The position numbers were made by a program, and so were the translations under genes. Below are positions 1-9,800 of a stretch of DNA of 64,000 bases, piece by piece; within the stretch, counting starts at the first letter, position 1; the number at the start of each line of letters is the position of its first letter. The notes below the pieces were generated by a model that had not been told where the DNA came from, searched no databases, and worked only from the letters and a program-made list of their open reading frames with translations. The DNA lies in contig CM043945.1 of assembly GCA_014529385.2 (NCBI GenBank), forward strand, positions 94,184,612 to 94,248,611. Reading direction: 5' to 3'. Origin of the DNA: Adiantum capillus-veneris. Taxonomy: Eukaryota > Streptophyta > Polypodiopsida > Polypodiales > Pteridaceae.

Positions 1-279
1 ATGAAAAAATCTTTTATTTAGGCCCTATATACAAAGAAATATTTACATACGTATGGGCCATAATATACTTATATTTTTTATTTTATTTTTATTTTTTTTG
101 GCTCAACTAGCCCAATGCCTAGCTAATTGAGGGTTTTTTAAGAAGATATGGGAAAAGTCCCGTGACTCACGCACGCCTATGTACAGTGAAATGGTAGGGA
201 TAGCCACAGTGTTTGGGTGATTTTGGTAGGGTGAGGTAACTCACTGTGAAAATTACAAAGAGCCGAAAAATGGCTATCA
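1..279 (-). repeat. R 3' LTR, first 279 bases only
   Basis: On the minus strand this begins TGATAGCC at position 279 and matches the outer end of the R 5' LTR (21656-21935) with about five differences. The rest of this LTR lies left of the window. Confidence 0.92.
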
Positions 280-295
280 TTAGCCCTCCCCCTGG
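280..295 (-). other. R polypurine tract
   Basis: The minus strand reads CCAGGGGGAGGGCTAA directly before the LTR start TGATAGCC. This is the expected place for plus-strand DNA priming, and the same tract precedes the F 3' LTR at 12160-12172. Confidence 0.85.
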
Positions 296-307
296 ATGAT
301 GGTATAT

Positions 308-2586
308 TCATGTACCATCATAGAGCATCTTTTCCAAAGAGAGTGCTTCAGAGTCCTTGACGAGATCTTTATTGTTTGGCCCCTCAGAATTTTGGCTAGA
401 GTTACACTCATGCTTCATGTAACAATACTTACATGAGACAGTGGCCTTTTGACAGATCTTTGGTAGATCCTTTGGTAGAAGGCGACTCAAATAGTGCTTC
501 AAGCGATACCCGTTTACTTTCCTAGAGTGCTCTTTAACATTCAATTCCATAAGCTGATAGTAACTTGAATTGAAAGCCTTCTTGACTATGTATGGCCCTT
601 GCCATCTAGTTTCAAACTTGGCATCAAAACGATTATCGAGTCGATTGTCATACCTTAGCACAAGATCTCCTTCATTGATGCCTTTGTCCTTCAGTTTCTT
701 GTCAAGCTTCTCCTTTGTCTATGTGGCTTTCCTCTTATAGCACTCGTATGCTGCTTCTCTTTTCCACTCAAGCTCAGCTAAGGTAAGAAGTCGATCCATC
801 CATGCTTCTTGATCATCTTGTGCTGATTTGCCATGAAGTCGCATTGTTGGAATGTTTAGTTCGATAGGCTGCAAAGCCTCTTGACCATAGACCAAGTGAA
901 ATGGTGTGAACTCCGTGGCTTCCCTATATGTGGTTTGATATGCCCACAAGGCACCATCCAAGAAGTCATCCCATAATTTTGTCTTGTTTTGCACCATCTT
1001 TCTAATGATTCCTGCAACGACACCATTAGCTTTTTCTACCAAACCATTTGATTGGGGATAGTAGGGTGTACTGTGACGATGTAGAATGTGAAGTTCTTCA
1101 CAGACTTCTGTGAGCAATCCCTTTCTAAACCCTGGACCATTATCAGAAACAATCTCCAAAGGTGTGCCAAATCTACAACAAATGTGAGTGTATACAAATT
1201 TGCTCACTGTCTTCTCATTTACCTTTGCCACACTTTGTGCTTCCACCCACCTAGTCATATAGTCTACAGCCACTAGAATGTAGAGTTTACCATTTTTTGT
1301 CCTAGGCAGAGGACCCATAGCATCAATGCCCCACTTTTCAAAGGGTCCATTTGCAAGCACGATTTGCCTTGGACCATAAATCAATCTTCTATTCCCATTT
1401 ACCTGACAATTGTGACAACTTTTACACCAATGTTGGACATCCACATGTAGACTTGGCCAAACATACCCCGCAAGCAAAATCTTCTTCACAGTTAATTCTT
1501 GGGAAAAATGACCACCACATGCCTCTTCATGCAAACCTTTTAGAATGGCTGGAATTTCCGCGATAGTTGGTACTCTTCTGCACACTTTATCCTTCCCTCT
1601 TTGATAGAGGGAGCCTTCTAGGAAGAGATACATGCTTGCCTTCTTCATGAGTCTCCTCTTCTGAGCTTTTGTGAAGTCTGGTGGAAACTCACCCTCCAAA
1701 ATGTAGCCAATGATGGGAGCCAATGACTCCAATCCCTGGTACCTCGAATGCTTCACAGCAGCCGCCACCATGATGACCTGCACTTCTTTATTTACACATG
1801 CAACGGCTTGTTGTGCAAGTAAATCGGCATCTACATTCTGTTTCCTAGGAATATGATATAGTTGCACTTCTTCAAATTGATTAAACAATCTACGAATGGC
1901 ATGAACTTTTGTCCGTAAGCTTTCATTCTTGCATGCCCAAATGCCTAAAATCTGTTTAACAATGAGAAGTGCATCTCCCTTTACCATGAGGCGTTGTATC
2001 CCTTGGCCAATGCACATCTTCAAACCATGAAGTAGTGTGTCGTATTCTGCTTCATTGTTGCTAGTTGAACCTGGTAGATTGACCTTCTCTTTCATGACCA
2101 CCTCTCCACTTGGGTTGAGCAACACTAGCCCTCCCCCTGCTTTTCCTGTGTCTCGACAAAAAGCTCCATCAAAGAACAAGGTAAAAGCATTAGGAATACT
2201 TTTTGGTGGTGGTAATGGTAGGGTCTTTACTTCAGGCACCTTAATCTTGTTTTCATGCACCCTATAAGTGAGAATCCCTGCCAATTGTGCACGCACACTA
2301 TCTTCTACCTTGAAAAAGTATTGAAACTCTTGCAACTCCATAATCCACTTTGAGATCCTAGTACTAAGATTCATTTGAGATGACACCCAAGGGAACAAAT
2401 TCTCTGCAGTGAGAATTACAAAAGGTTTTGGTAGCAGGTAGGATCTAAACTTTCTCACCACAAACATGAGAGAAAGCATCATGAGTTCTGCTTCTGTGTA
2501 GTCTCTCTCCAAAGCATTCATGACCCTACTAGCAAAGTAGATGGGTCGCATCCTTGTACTGTGGGGATCTTGTTGTAGCAACACAA
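308..2586 (-). pseudogene. R pol, 3' half: gypsy RNase H, second RNase H, integrase
   Basis: This is the C-terminal half of the R polyprotein, continuing from 15622-18626 across the F insertion. In order it encodes the end of the gypsy RNase H, a second RNase H (FFDGAF, NNEAEYDTLLHGL, then HIPRKQNVDAD), an integrase zinc finger (HEEACGGH followed by CKSCHNC), and the integrase core (GIDAMGP, VSDNGPGF, NGLVEKANG: the D, D and E residues are all present). A C-terminal chromatin or DNA-binding tail follows. A TAG at 719-721 replaces a CAG that is intact in F and separates the last 140 or so codons; otherwise the frame is open. Two RNase H domains in tandem are a known feature of Tat-type plant gypsy elements. 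The first codons of the open frame left of 2586 come from the F LTR, not from pol. Confidence 0.88.
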
Positions 2587-4301
2587 TGATAGCCGTTTTT
2601 CGGCTCTTTGTAATTGCCATAGTGAGTTATCTCACCCTATCAAATCACTCAAACACTGTGGTTACCCTCACCCTTTCACTGTATATAGGTGCGTGTGAGT
2701 TAGGGGACTTTTCCCATATCTCCTTACTGAAATAAAAAACCCTCAATTAGCTAGTCATTGGGCTAGTTGAGCCAAAAAATAATAATAATAATAAAAATAT
2801 AAGTATATTATGGCCCATGCGTATGTAAATATTTCTTTGTATATAGGGCCTAAATAAAAGATTTTTTCATAATTATTTTGGTATTTATTTAAATATTTCT
2901 ACCTAGGAGTGTGTTATTTATGCTCTGTACATTGCCTCACCATTACCACAATTTTTCTTACCATTTTTCATACTCTTTATTCCATATAGAAATAATTTCA
3001 TGTAAGCTTCTCTTATATTTGGTGTAACTCCATCCCAACAAATATCCAAAAAAGACTAGTTCTATTTATGTGTATATTTTTTTCACTATTGTGATTTTTT
3101 CCTTCCTACATATATTCTCTATTACTCTCATAAATTAGACCACCAAAAATATTCATCTTTTCATGATAGCCTTATAATGAGAGAGATTTATTTTGACCCC
3201 TTTATATTTTTTCACTTATATTATTTATATTTGACATGTACATATTTTTTAGACCCCTCAATATTTGATTTTCTTAGTTGTACTATTCACATATATCATG
3301 ATCTCAACAATATCTTCAATTATAGACCTACCAAATAAGGTCAAGGGTAGGTGGCACGCATACATGCACTATGGAGGGCTCACTCTTGAGGTATTCAAAC
3401 GAATCATCCAAAGAAGGACCCCACAAGGACCTTTGCAGTGGAAAAAAACGGTCGATTTTGTTGAATTTTTAAAGTTCACTTGCTCTCCGAATTTGAAAAG
3501 GTGATACCAACAAAAGGTGTAGCTCGTAGGCTGAACTTTTGCCTCAAATTTTTTCATATTTTTTTGAGCTACGAGCTGTGAGCTATGATTTTTTTAGTGG
3601 ACCCCAGTTTTCCCATGCTATGCAGCCACACTCTCTCTTCCACTTTATCATTTTCCTCTTTCACACACACTTCTCCACTCATCATCCCCATCTCTCTCAC
3701 CACTCCTCTCTGCACCCTACTCACCTTCTCCTCAACCTTGAAAAAATAAGAGAAACCATGGTGAACTCATACCTCCCACACACAATTCCATTCCAAAATT
3801 GACCACCTAGTCTCATTTTTCCTCCTCCAATTTACCCATATCTATCAAAAAAACCACAAAATTCAGCCTCTTCTCTTAAAAGACAGCATCATGGTGGTTG
3901 ATTACTCAGCTTCAATTACTTTGTCTCTCAAGGAAGGTCAAGAGTGGAGAAAAAATGTACCGTCAAAGCTAGTGGACCGTCAACAGGCGTCAAAATTGGC
4001 CCTACTCAAGACACTTGGAGCATCAACCTTGTAAGAAATCCACCTTTTCTTACCTCTTAAGAGTTTTTCTTCCTAATTTGTATCCTACATGGATACTCCC
4101 ATTGTAAATATCCAATTCCATTTGTAAATTAATACTAACTCTACTAACACTAACCCACTATGAAAAGTCCTATCACCTCCATTTCTCTCCTCTCTCTTTC
4201 CCCACCAACTTCTTGATAATTCCAAGCAAAAGAAATTAGATAAATTGCTGAAAATCTAACCCAACCATGGTTAGAGGAGTAACCCTAGCCTTCAAAATTG
4301 C

Positions 4302-4309
4302 TATAAAAG
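4302..4309 (+). promoter_or_regulatory. TATA box in F 5' LTR
   Basis: TATAAAAG in an otherwise unremarkable context, about 1.7 kb into the LTR. The same box is at 14714 in the 3' LTR and at 20218-20225 (minus) in R. It is the likely core promoter of the family; the start site cannot be placed by reading alone. Confidence 0.6.
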
Positions 4310-4960
4310 GAGGGTGTAGCTAGCACAAAAGGGGGAGCCATAAGCAAGAGCACTATGCTATAGCTTGAGAAGCCAAGTTCAACCTCTCTAGAAGGAGCTC
4401 TTGAGTGGAAGATCATTGTCTTATGCATGTGTTGTAATAGGGGATTAGCAAGGGAACTCTATGCCATTGTAAGAGAGAGAGTGATCATTCAATTGAGAGT
4501 AGGAAATCTATCATTTCTCCTACTAGTGTAAGCCCAACATTTGCTGAATCAAGGAGGGTGGATTTGGACTAAGCTTGGATACTTTGTCTCCCTTCCAACG
4601 TGAAGTAATGGACAACAATGATGCGTAAGTGTCTTGGTGTTTTTTGTTAAGTTCTTGATAGCTTGTCTCTAGTGTTGTCGTCAATCTAGCCATAAATCCC
4701 ACATACTGTAAGAGGGCGACAGGGTGGAGAGGACTCCCCTGGCCTTAAGACAGTGATTGGGGTGGCTTTTCTTGTGATGCGTTGTGGTGAAATTTACGCA
4801 AGCTATGTTGAACAAATACTAATCTCACTTTGATTTGTCATGACAGATTTGTAAGAAGGTATTAATGCAACAAGCACCCCCTCCCCCTTTCTCTCTCTTT
4901 CTTAAATATATAGTTGTGTTTGCTTGATCATTGCCGATACGTTTCAAAGCAGCCCGAGCA

Positions 4961-4963
<3 letters not shown>

Positions 4964-5036
<73 letters not shown>
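4964..5036. repeat. (CT)n microsatellite in the F 5' LTR
   Basis: A 73-base CT run. Shorter, slightly interrupted versions sit at the same LTR position at 15375-15445 and, as GA, at 19503-19556 in R. It generates spurious serine/leucine or arginine/glutamate frames. Confidence 0.97.
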
Positions 5037-5038
<2 letters not shown>

Positions 5039-5213
5039 GCGTCCTAGTTCGCATCCAAAACTAGGTGGTGCCCCAAATTTGTGTAGGGTTAGGTTGCGGG
5101 TTTGTGTGTGTGTTTGTTGTTTTTTCCAACCCCAACCCAATTGAGCAGCACGGGAGCCTTGAAGGGTGTCTAGAGGTTGCTCTTCTTGTTGCCCGCCCCG
5201 GACCGCCTCAAAT

Positions 5214-5231
5214 TGGTGCCCCCACTGAGGA
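5214..5231 (+). other. F primer binding site
   Basis: TGGTGCCCCCACTGAGGA lies three bases after the LTR end. It begins with TGG, as complement to a tRNA CCA end requires. I could not assign the primer tRNA; it is not the initiator-Met or the usual tRNA-Asp site. Confidence 0.6.
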
Positions 5232-5286
5232 CAGGCTTGTGTATGTTTTGTGAAGGCTCAACCTTTAGCATAATCCAGTAGCTTGC

Positions 5287-5499
5287 ATGAATCACGAGAA
5301 TTTGTATGATCCCTTCATTCCCATTGCAAGGCAAAAGGTACACATAATTGTTAGTACTAAGTTGCAATTTCAGTGAGTAATTCGTAGAATTTTAGGTCCT
5401 CTTAGGTTAGCCGAGATAAACACTTCGGTAAATCCTTTCATTTTTCCTCTCATTAGGTACGATATTAGCTTGGACGTCTATATTTTGGTGTTATTTTAA
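5287..5499 (+). pseudogene. F leader ORF-A (about 70 codons, one stop)
   Basis: This is an ATG-initiated frame just after the primer site, equivalent to the open 70-codon frame of R at 18954-19166. It carries a TGA at 5374-5376 after 29 codons; the frame then continues to 5499. It is a paralogue of the next ORF: both share a pattern ending in N-P-x-I-x-P-L-I-x-Y and D-V-x-I. No known domain is recognised. It is likely dead in F, because the stop is absent from R. Confidence 0.55.
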
Positions 5500-5520
5500 G
5501 CATTAGGACATGCATAGGCC

Positions 5521-5739
5521 ATGGATAATGGCCCAGGAATAGAGGTTTTTCCCTTTCATTTTACTCCACACATTAGAATAAACGTTGCAATTAGTAGAAA
5601 GATCCATTTTCAACAACGAATGGTGTTCATGTTTGGTGCCCAAAGAGCAGGAGAAATTCTTGCATCACCAAACCCTGTCATTCTACCTCTCATCAACTAC
5701 CACACTTCTTTTGATGTACATGTGTTCATTTTATTTTAA
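5521..5739 (+). CDS. F leader ORF-B (72 codons), unknown small protein
   Basis: The frame is open from ATG to stop, between the primer site and gag, and is conserved at the protein level with R 18712-18930. It is hydrophobic towards the C terminus (ILPLI then VFILF), which could be a short membrane segment. It is about one third identical to ORF-A by eye, pointing to a tandem duplication older than the split of R and F. Extra ORFs ahead of gag are known in Ogre-type Tat elements, but these two do not look like that longer ORF1. Function is unknown. Confidence 0.55.
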   Translation: MDNGPGIEVFPFHFTPHIRINVAISRKIHFQQRMVFMFGAQRAGEILASPNPVILPLINYHTSFDVHVFILF

Positions 5740-5831
5740 AATGAAGTGCAGCCCGGCAAAATAGTGTATATGTTTGTTTTTTCTTTGTTACAAGAAACAA
5801 AAAAACGATCATTTGTTCTAACTGGGAATGT

Positions 5832-6311
5832 GTGTGCAGTGAAAGTTCAATCCTTAGAGATCTAGCTCTATTACCAATTGAGTTGCAGGAGCAAGTAGTA
5901 AGGCGTCTCCCTCATAACAAGAGGGTGGTGAAGTTAAGACGGAAGGTCCTACGCGTGGATTCCATTTTCCTCTTGTTGTTGGGCACTAAGGAAGACCGCG
6001 CATTCATCCAACTAGTGTGTGCCCTAAGATTGGTAAATAGAGTGAAATTTGGCGTTTGGCGAGTGCATTTCACCATTGAGGAAGACTCTTCAGGAAACTT
6101 GCGGCCAGAGTTCATGCTTCATAGACTCACATTTGGTGAATTTTTCCCTCATTTGCGTCTTATTAATAGTCTTCCTTTCGCTTTCAACAAAGGAGATAGG
6201 GAGCTATTCAGAGCTTGTCTTAATAAAGAGAGCATAGAGAAGATTGCAAATTTGTATAAATTCTCATCCTTCTCTACTTTCTATGACACTTTGTTCATAG
6301 AGACATTGTAA
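5832..6311 (+). CDS. F leader ORF-C (about 159 codons), F-box-like start, F only
   Basis: This is an open frame in a roughly 1.03-kb stretch that R lacks. The frame has no ATG near its start; it opens just after a sequence resembling a 3' splice site (TTCTAAC then TGTGTGCAG at 5831-5839). The N terminus reads LPIELQEQVVRRLP, which resembles the first helix of an F-box (L-P-x-E-L then R-L-P), followed by a conserved body with FIQLVCALRLV and LINSLPFAF. ORF-D repeats the same body. No full F-box or other domain can be claimed. It may be an exon of a spliced leader protein or an acquired host sequence. Confidence 0.55.
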   Translation: MCSESSILRDLALLPIELQEQVVRRLPHNKRVVKLRRKVLRVDSIFLLLLGTKEDRAFIQLVCALRLVNRVKFGVWRVHFTIEEDSSGNLRPEFMLHRLTFGEFFPHLRLINSLPFAFNKGDRELFRACLNKESIEKIANLYKFSSFSTFYDTLFIETL

Positions 6312-6357
6312 ATCTCTTTATGCTTTTGAATGATTTAACCATAATCCTAAGGAGTTT

Positions 6358-6816
6358 TTGTCCAGGAATTTTGTAGCACAAGTGGAGTCTTTAAATCTTG
6401 CAAACTTGATTGGACTTGATGAGGATGTTCTTTATGAAATTGTGAGAAGGTTGCCTCACTCCGACTGTGTGGAACTCGAAGGAAAGGAGCTCCTAGTCAA
6501 TTGCTACTTTCTCACGGCCTTCGACGAGCATGAAGATCTAGTTTTTATACAAACCGCTTGTGCGTTGGGAATTGTAGAGCAAGTGCAATTTATCACTTGG
6601 GACGTGGTTGCTCTTTTGGATCCAGAAAATGAAGTTCTAGAGATTTCTGTTTATCGCCTTAGCTTTGAAGAATTTCAACCCTTCTTAGAGCTCATCAATA
6701 GTCTACCTTTTTGTTTTGATCAAACAAATCGAGACCTTATTGAAGCTTGGATAGCTGAAGAAGAAAACCTAGAGTGGTATTTTCTCACTTCTTCATTTGC
6801 AGGCGAGTGGTTCTAA
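6358..6816 (+). CDS. F leader ORF-D (about 152 codons), tandem paralogue of ORF-C
   Basis: Corresponding segments match ORF-C in order: VLYEIVRRLPH with VVRRLPH, FIQTACALGIV with FIQLVCALRLV, YRLSFEEFQPFLELINSLPF with a matching stretch, then NRDLIEAW. Like ORF-C it has no ATG and opens at an acceptor-like TTTTTGTCCAG (ending at 6365). Joining 6307 to 6366 would remove a 58-base GT...AG segment and fuse ORF-C and ORF-D in frame into one protein of about 300 residues with a duplicated domain. That splice is an inference; 58 bases is short for a plant intron. The stop at 6816 lies 50 bases before gag. Confidence 0.55.
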   Translation: MSRNFVAQVESLNLANLIGLDEDVLYEIVRRLPHSDCVELEGKELLVNCYFLTAFDEHEDLVFIQTACALGIVEQVQFITWDVVALLDPENEVLEISVYRLSFEEFQPFLELINSLPFCFDQTNRDLIEAWIAEEENLEWYFLTSSFAGEWF

Positions 6817-6865
6817 ATCTCTATTGTATCCCTTATTGTAACTCGTGTTGTAATCTTTCATAATA

Positions 6866-9800
6866 ATGGAGAGCCAACGCCAAATGTCTGGATATCCTCT
6901 TTTCTTTGGAGAGCCTGGAGAGGATGCAGAATTATTTTTAGCAAATTTCAAGATGTCTTGCCGTATCAAGAGGATAGTAACCGATCAAGAACGTGTAGAA
7001 ATGTTTGAGGTGGTCCTTAGGAAAGATGCTAGTACTTGGTTTGACTCTTTGCCTGAGGAAGTTAAGGGGAATTATACAGAAGTTTTGAATCGTTTTAAGA
7101 GATACTTCTTTGATCCCCAAAACACTCAAAAACTATGGCAAGACATTGTTTCTCATAAGTAAAAAGACTTAGATGACTACTACTTGTACAAGCAAGAGTT
7201 TCTACGTCTTTGGGCTCTATGGATACGAAATGTTGCTAACCCTGGTGATGGTGCAGAATTTTTAAAGAAGGAGAGGTTCATAGCCGGACTCTTTCCTGAC
7301 CTTAAGGTAAAAGTTGAGGCGGGTGCACCTGCTACTTTTGATGCAGCGGAAACTAGGGCTGCTGAGAAGTATAGGAAACTCAAGTGCTTAAGGGGAGAGG
7401 TTCCAATAGAAGTTCTTAGACCCAAAGGTAAGTCACAAGCATCAACATCTAGGGAGCTTCCTGAGGTAACGGTTGAAGTGATTGAGAAGTTAAATGAATC
7501 TTTAAGCAGCCTGTCAATTCACCTTGCACAAGCTGTAGGTCCAAAGGGACAAGCAAAGAAGTCAGAAGAGAGAGAGACACGAACTAGGAGAGTCTTGCAA
7601 TGTTGGAATTGCGGAGAGTCTGGACATGGGATGTATAATTGTCCTTGGCCCCGTGGAGAGCCAGGGAGACCTAACTTGAATTACCTAGTGATGAATGCAC
7701 GAGAACGAGCTGGTCAACAACCAAGGCTTCTACAAAGGCCAAATGGACCAAGACCACCTCCACAAGGGGTAGAAGGAGTTCCACCTTTGCCAGATCCAAA
7801 TGTGCATGTGGTAGAGGTGACAAATTCAAATGAGGTTGACATGGAAGCCAATGGCATTAAGCATGGCCGAGGAAAAGGTAAAGAGAAAGAGGGTGTCCCA
7901 TCACAAGGTGACCATGGACAAGGCAAGAAGGCAAAGGAGACTAAGGAAGCTAAGAGGACTCGACGTCGTATCAATCTCCAAAACTTCCCTCTTGGACATG
8001 GTATGGCTCCATACAACCTGTTGGAAGACATGCGAGGTAAGGGTCCTGATATCTCATGGCCTCAGTTTCTTGCATTATGCCCGCAAGTTAGGAGGGATTT
8101 AACAAAGGCAGTTAGCACTAGGAGAAAGGTAAAAGAGAGTTTTCCTGTTGTAAAAATTGCACATGCTGAAATGAACGAGGATATTACACCTGTGCTAGAT
8201 TGTTACATAAAAGGAAGATTGGTTAGGAAAGGTCTAGTGGATGGGGGTGCACAAATTTTCATCATGACAGAAGGGCTCATGCAAAGACTAGGCATGCACA
8301 TCCATGAGACACTTGAAATCAAAGTGAAAATGGCAAACAATAGCAAGGCTAGGTGCGTAGGCATTTATAAAAATGTTTTTGTGGAGGCCTTTGGCATTAA
8401 GAAGGCAGTGGATTTTTATGTTATGTCGACCAAGGGAGGTGGTTATCCATTTATCCTAGGAAGACCATGGCTAATGAAAATGCGAGCTTTGCAGGATTGG
8501 GAGAGTGGGAAATTAATTTGCAGGAATGACAATCATAAGAAGGTTGTCTGTGACATGAAGGAGCAACGCCAAGAGGAGCTCCATGAAGAATAATCTCAAA
8601 GTGAGACGGAAGAAGGTTGGACCGATAGCACTTCAGAAGAAGGAAGTAGCAGCAGCATTACTGAAGAGGAGTCTTCCATCGAAGTCATGGGGGTAAGGTT
8701 TAAGCCAAGCAACCAAGAGACCTCTTGTCGAGGTTTGGAAGAGGTAGGTTCCCAAGAGAACCAAAAGGTGGAAGATGAAGGAATGTTAGAAGGTATGTTG
8801 TCTACAACACTTACAAAGGATGAAAGAGAGGAGTTCAAATGTGTGCTAAGGAAATTTCCGAGGCTTTTTGCTAAAGACTACACCGTGCGTGGAGTAGATG
8901 TTGTTCAACACAAGATTGAGTTGAAGCCCGAGGCCACACCTAAGGCTCAAAAGCTACGAAGGCTAGGAGTCATTAAGGAGCAGGCTCTACTCAAGGAGGT
9001 AAGAAAGCTTCTAGCAGTAGGTTTCATTTATCCAGTGGAGAATTCAGAGTGGGTCTCCCCTGTTGTTGTCACTCCTAAGAAAAATGGCAAGTGGAGGGTG
9101 TGTGTGGATTACCGTCCCCTCAATGAGGCAACAAAAAGAGATCACTTTCCCCTCCCATTTCAGGATGAGATACTAAATGAAGTAGCTGGTCATGAGAAGT
9201 ACACTGTGTGTGATGGCTACTCGGGTTACTTTCAAATAGGTATCGCATTGGAGGATCAATTGAAAACAACCTTTATCACTCCTTCGGGTTGTTATGCTTT
9301 TAGAGTCATGCCATTTGGCCTGACAAATGCTCCTGCAACTTTCCAACGCTTCATGAACATGGTGTTTCAAGCATTCTTTGGAAAGTCCATTAGGGTTTTT
9401 ATTGATGATTTTTGCATTTATAGCTCAAAATCATTGCATCTACAAAGGGTAGAAGAAGGTTTAAAGAAGCTCTACGACATGGGAGGTCAACTCAACCCCG
9501 ACAAGTGCCACATAGGTGAGGATGAAGTGATCTTGCTCGGTCACAAGGTTTCCTATAAAGGCATTGAGGTGGATCCTTCAAAGGCAAAGGCTCTTATTGA
9601 GCTCCCATCACCGAAGAGTCTTAAGGAGGTCATCTCTTTCATTCAGAAGGTGAAGTATATGTCACGCTTCATTCACTTAGCCTCGGAGTTGCTTCATCCT
9701 TTGCAAAAGTTAACACAACAAGTAGAATTTGCATGGTCTGATGAGCTTGAAGAGTATTTTTGTAACATTAAAGTCATTTTGTCAGAGCTACCAACACTCA

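Larger units (their letters stand above)
2587..5210 (+). repeat. F 5' LTR (2624 bp)
   Basis: It starts TGATAGCC and ends ...CGCCTCA, directly before the primer site region. The full length repeats at 12998-15621. It contains a TATA box at 4302 and a long CT run. Open frames inside it (for example 3539-3802) are proline/serine/histidine-rich by composition and are not supported as genes. Confidence 0.93.

Noticed and set aside
719-2620. A separate gene starting MAITKSRK at 2620
   Set aside because: The first codons come from the F LTR; the rest is the 3' half of R pol. The same chimera recurs at 13031.
3539-3802. LTR-encoded 87-residue protein
   Set aside because: It occurs in LTR copies at the same place and R carries a related frame, but its low-complexity His/Ser/Pro composition and position upstream of the TATA box argue against a gene.
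7714-8031. Minus-strand 105-codon ORF over F gag (and its equivalent in R)
   Set aside because: Shadow of gag on the opposite strand; conserved only because gag is conserved.
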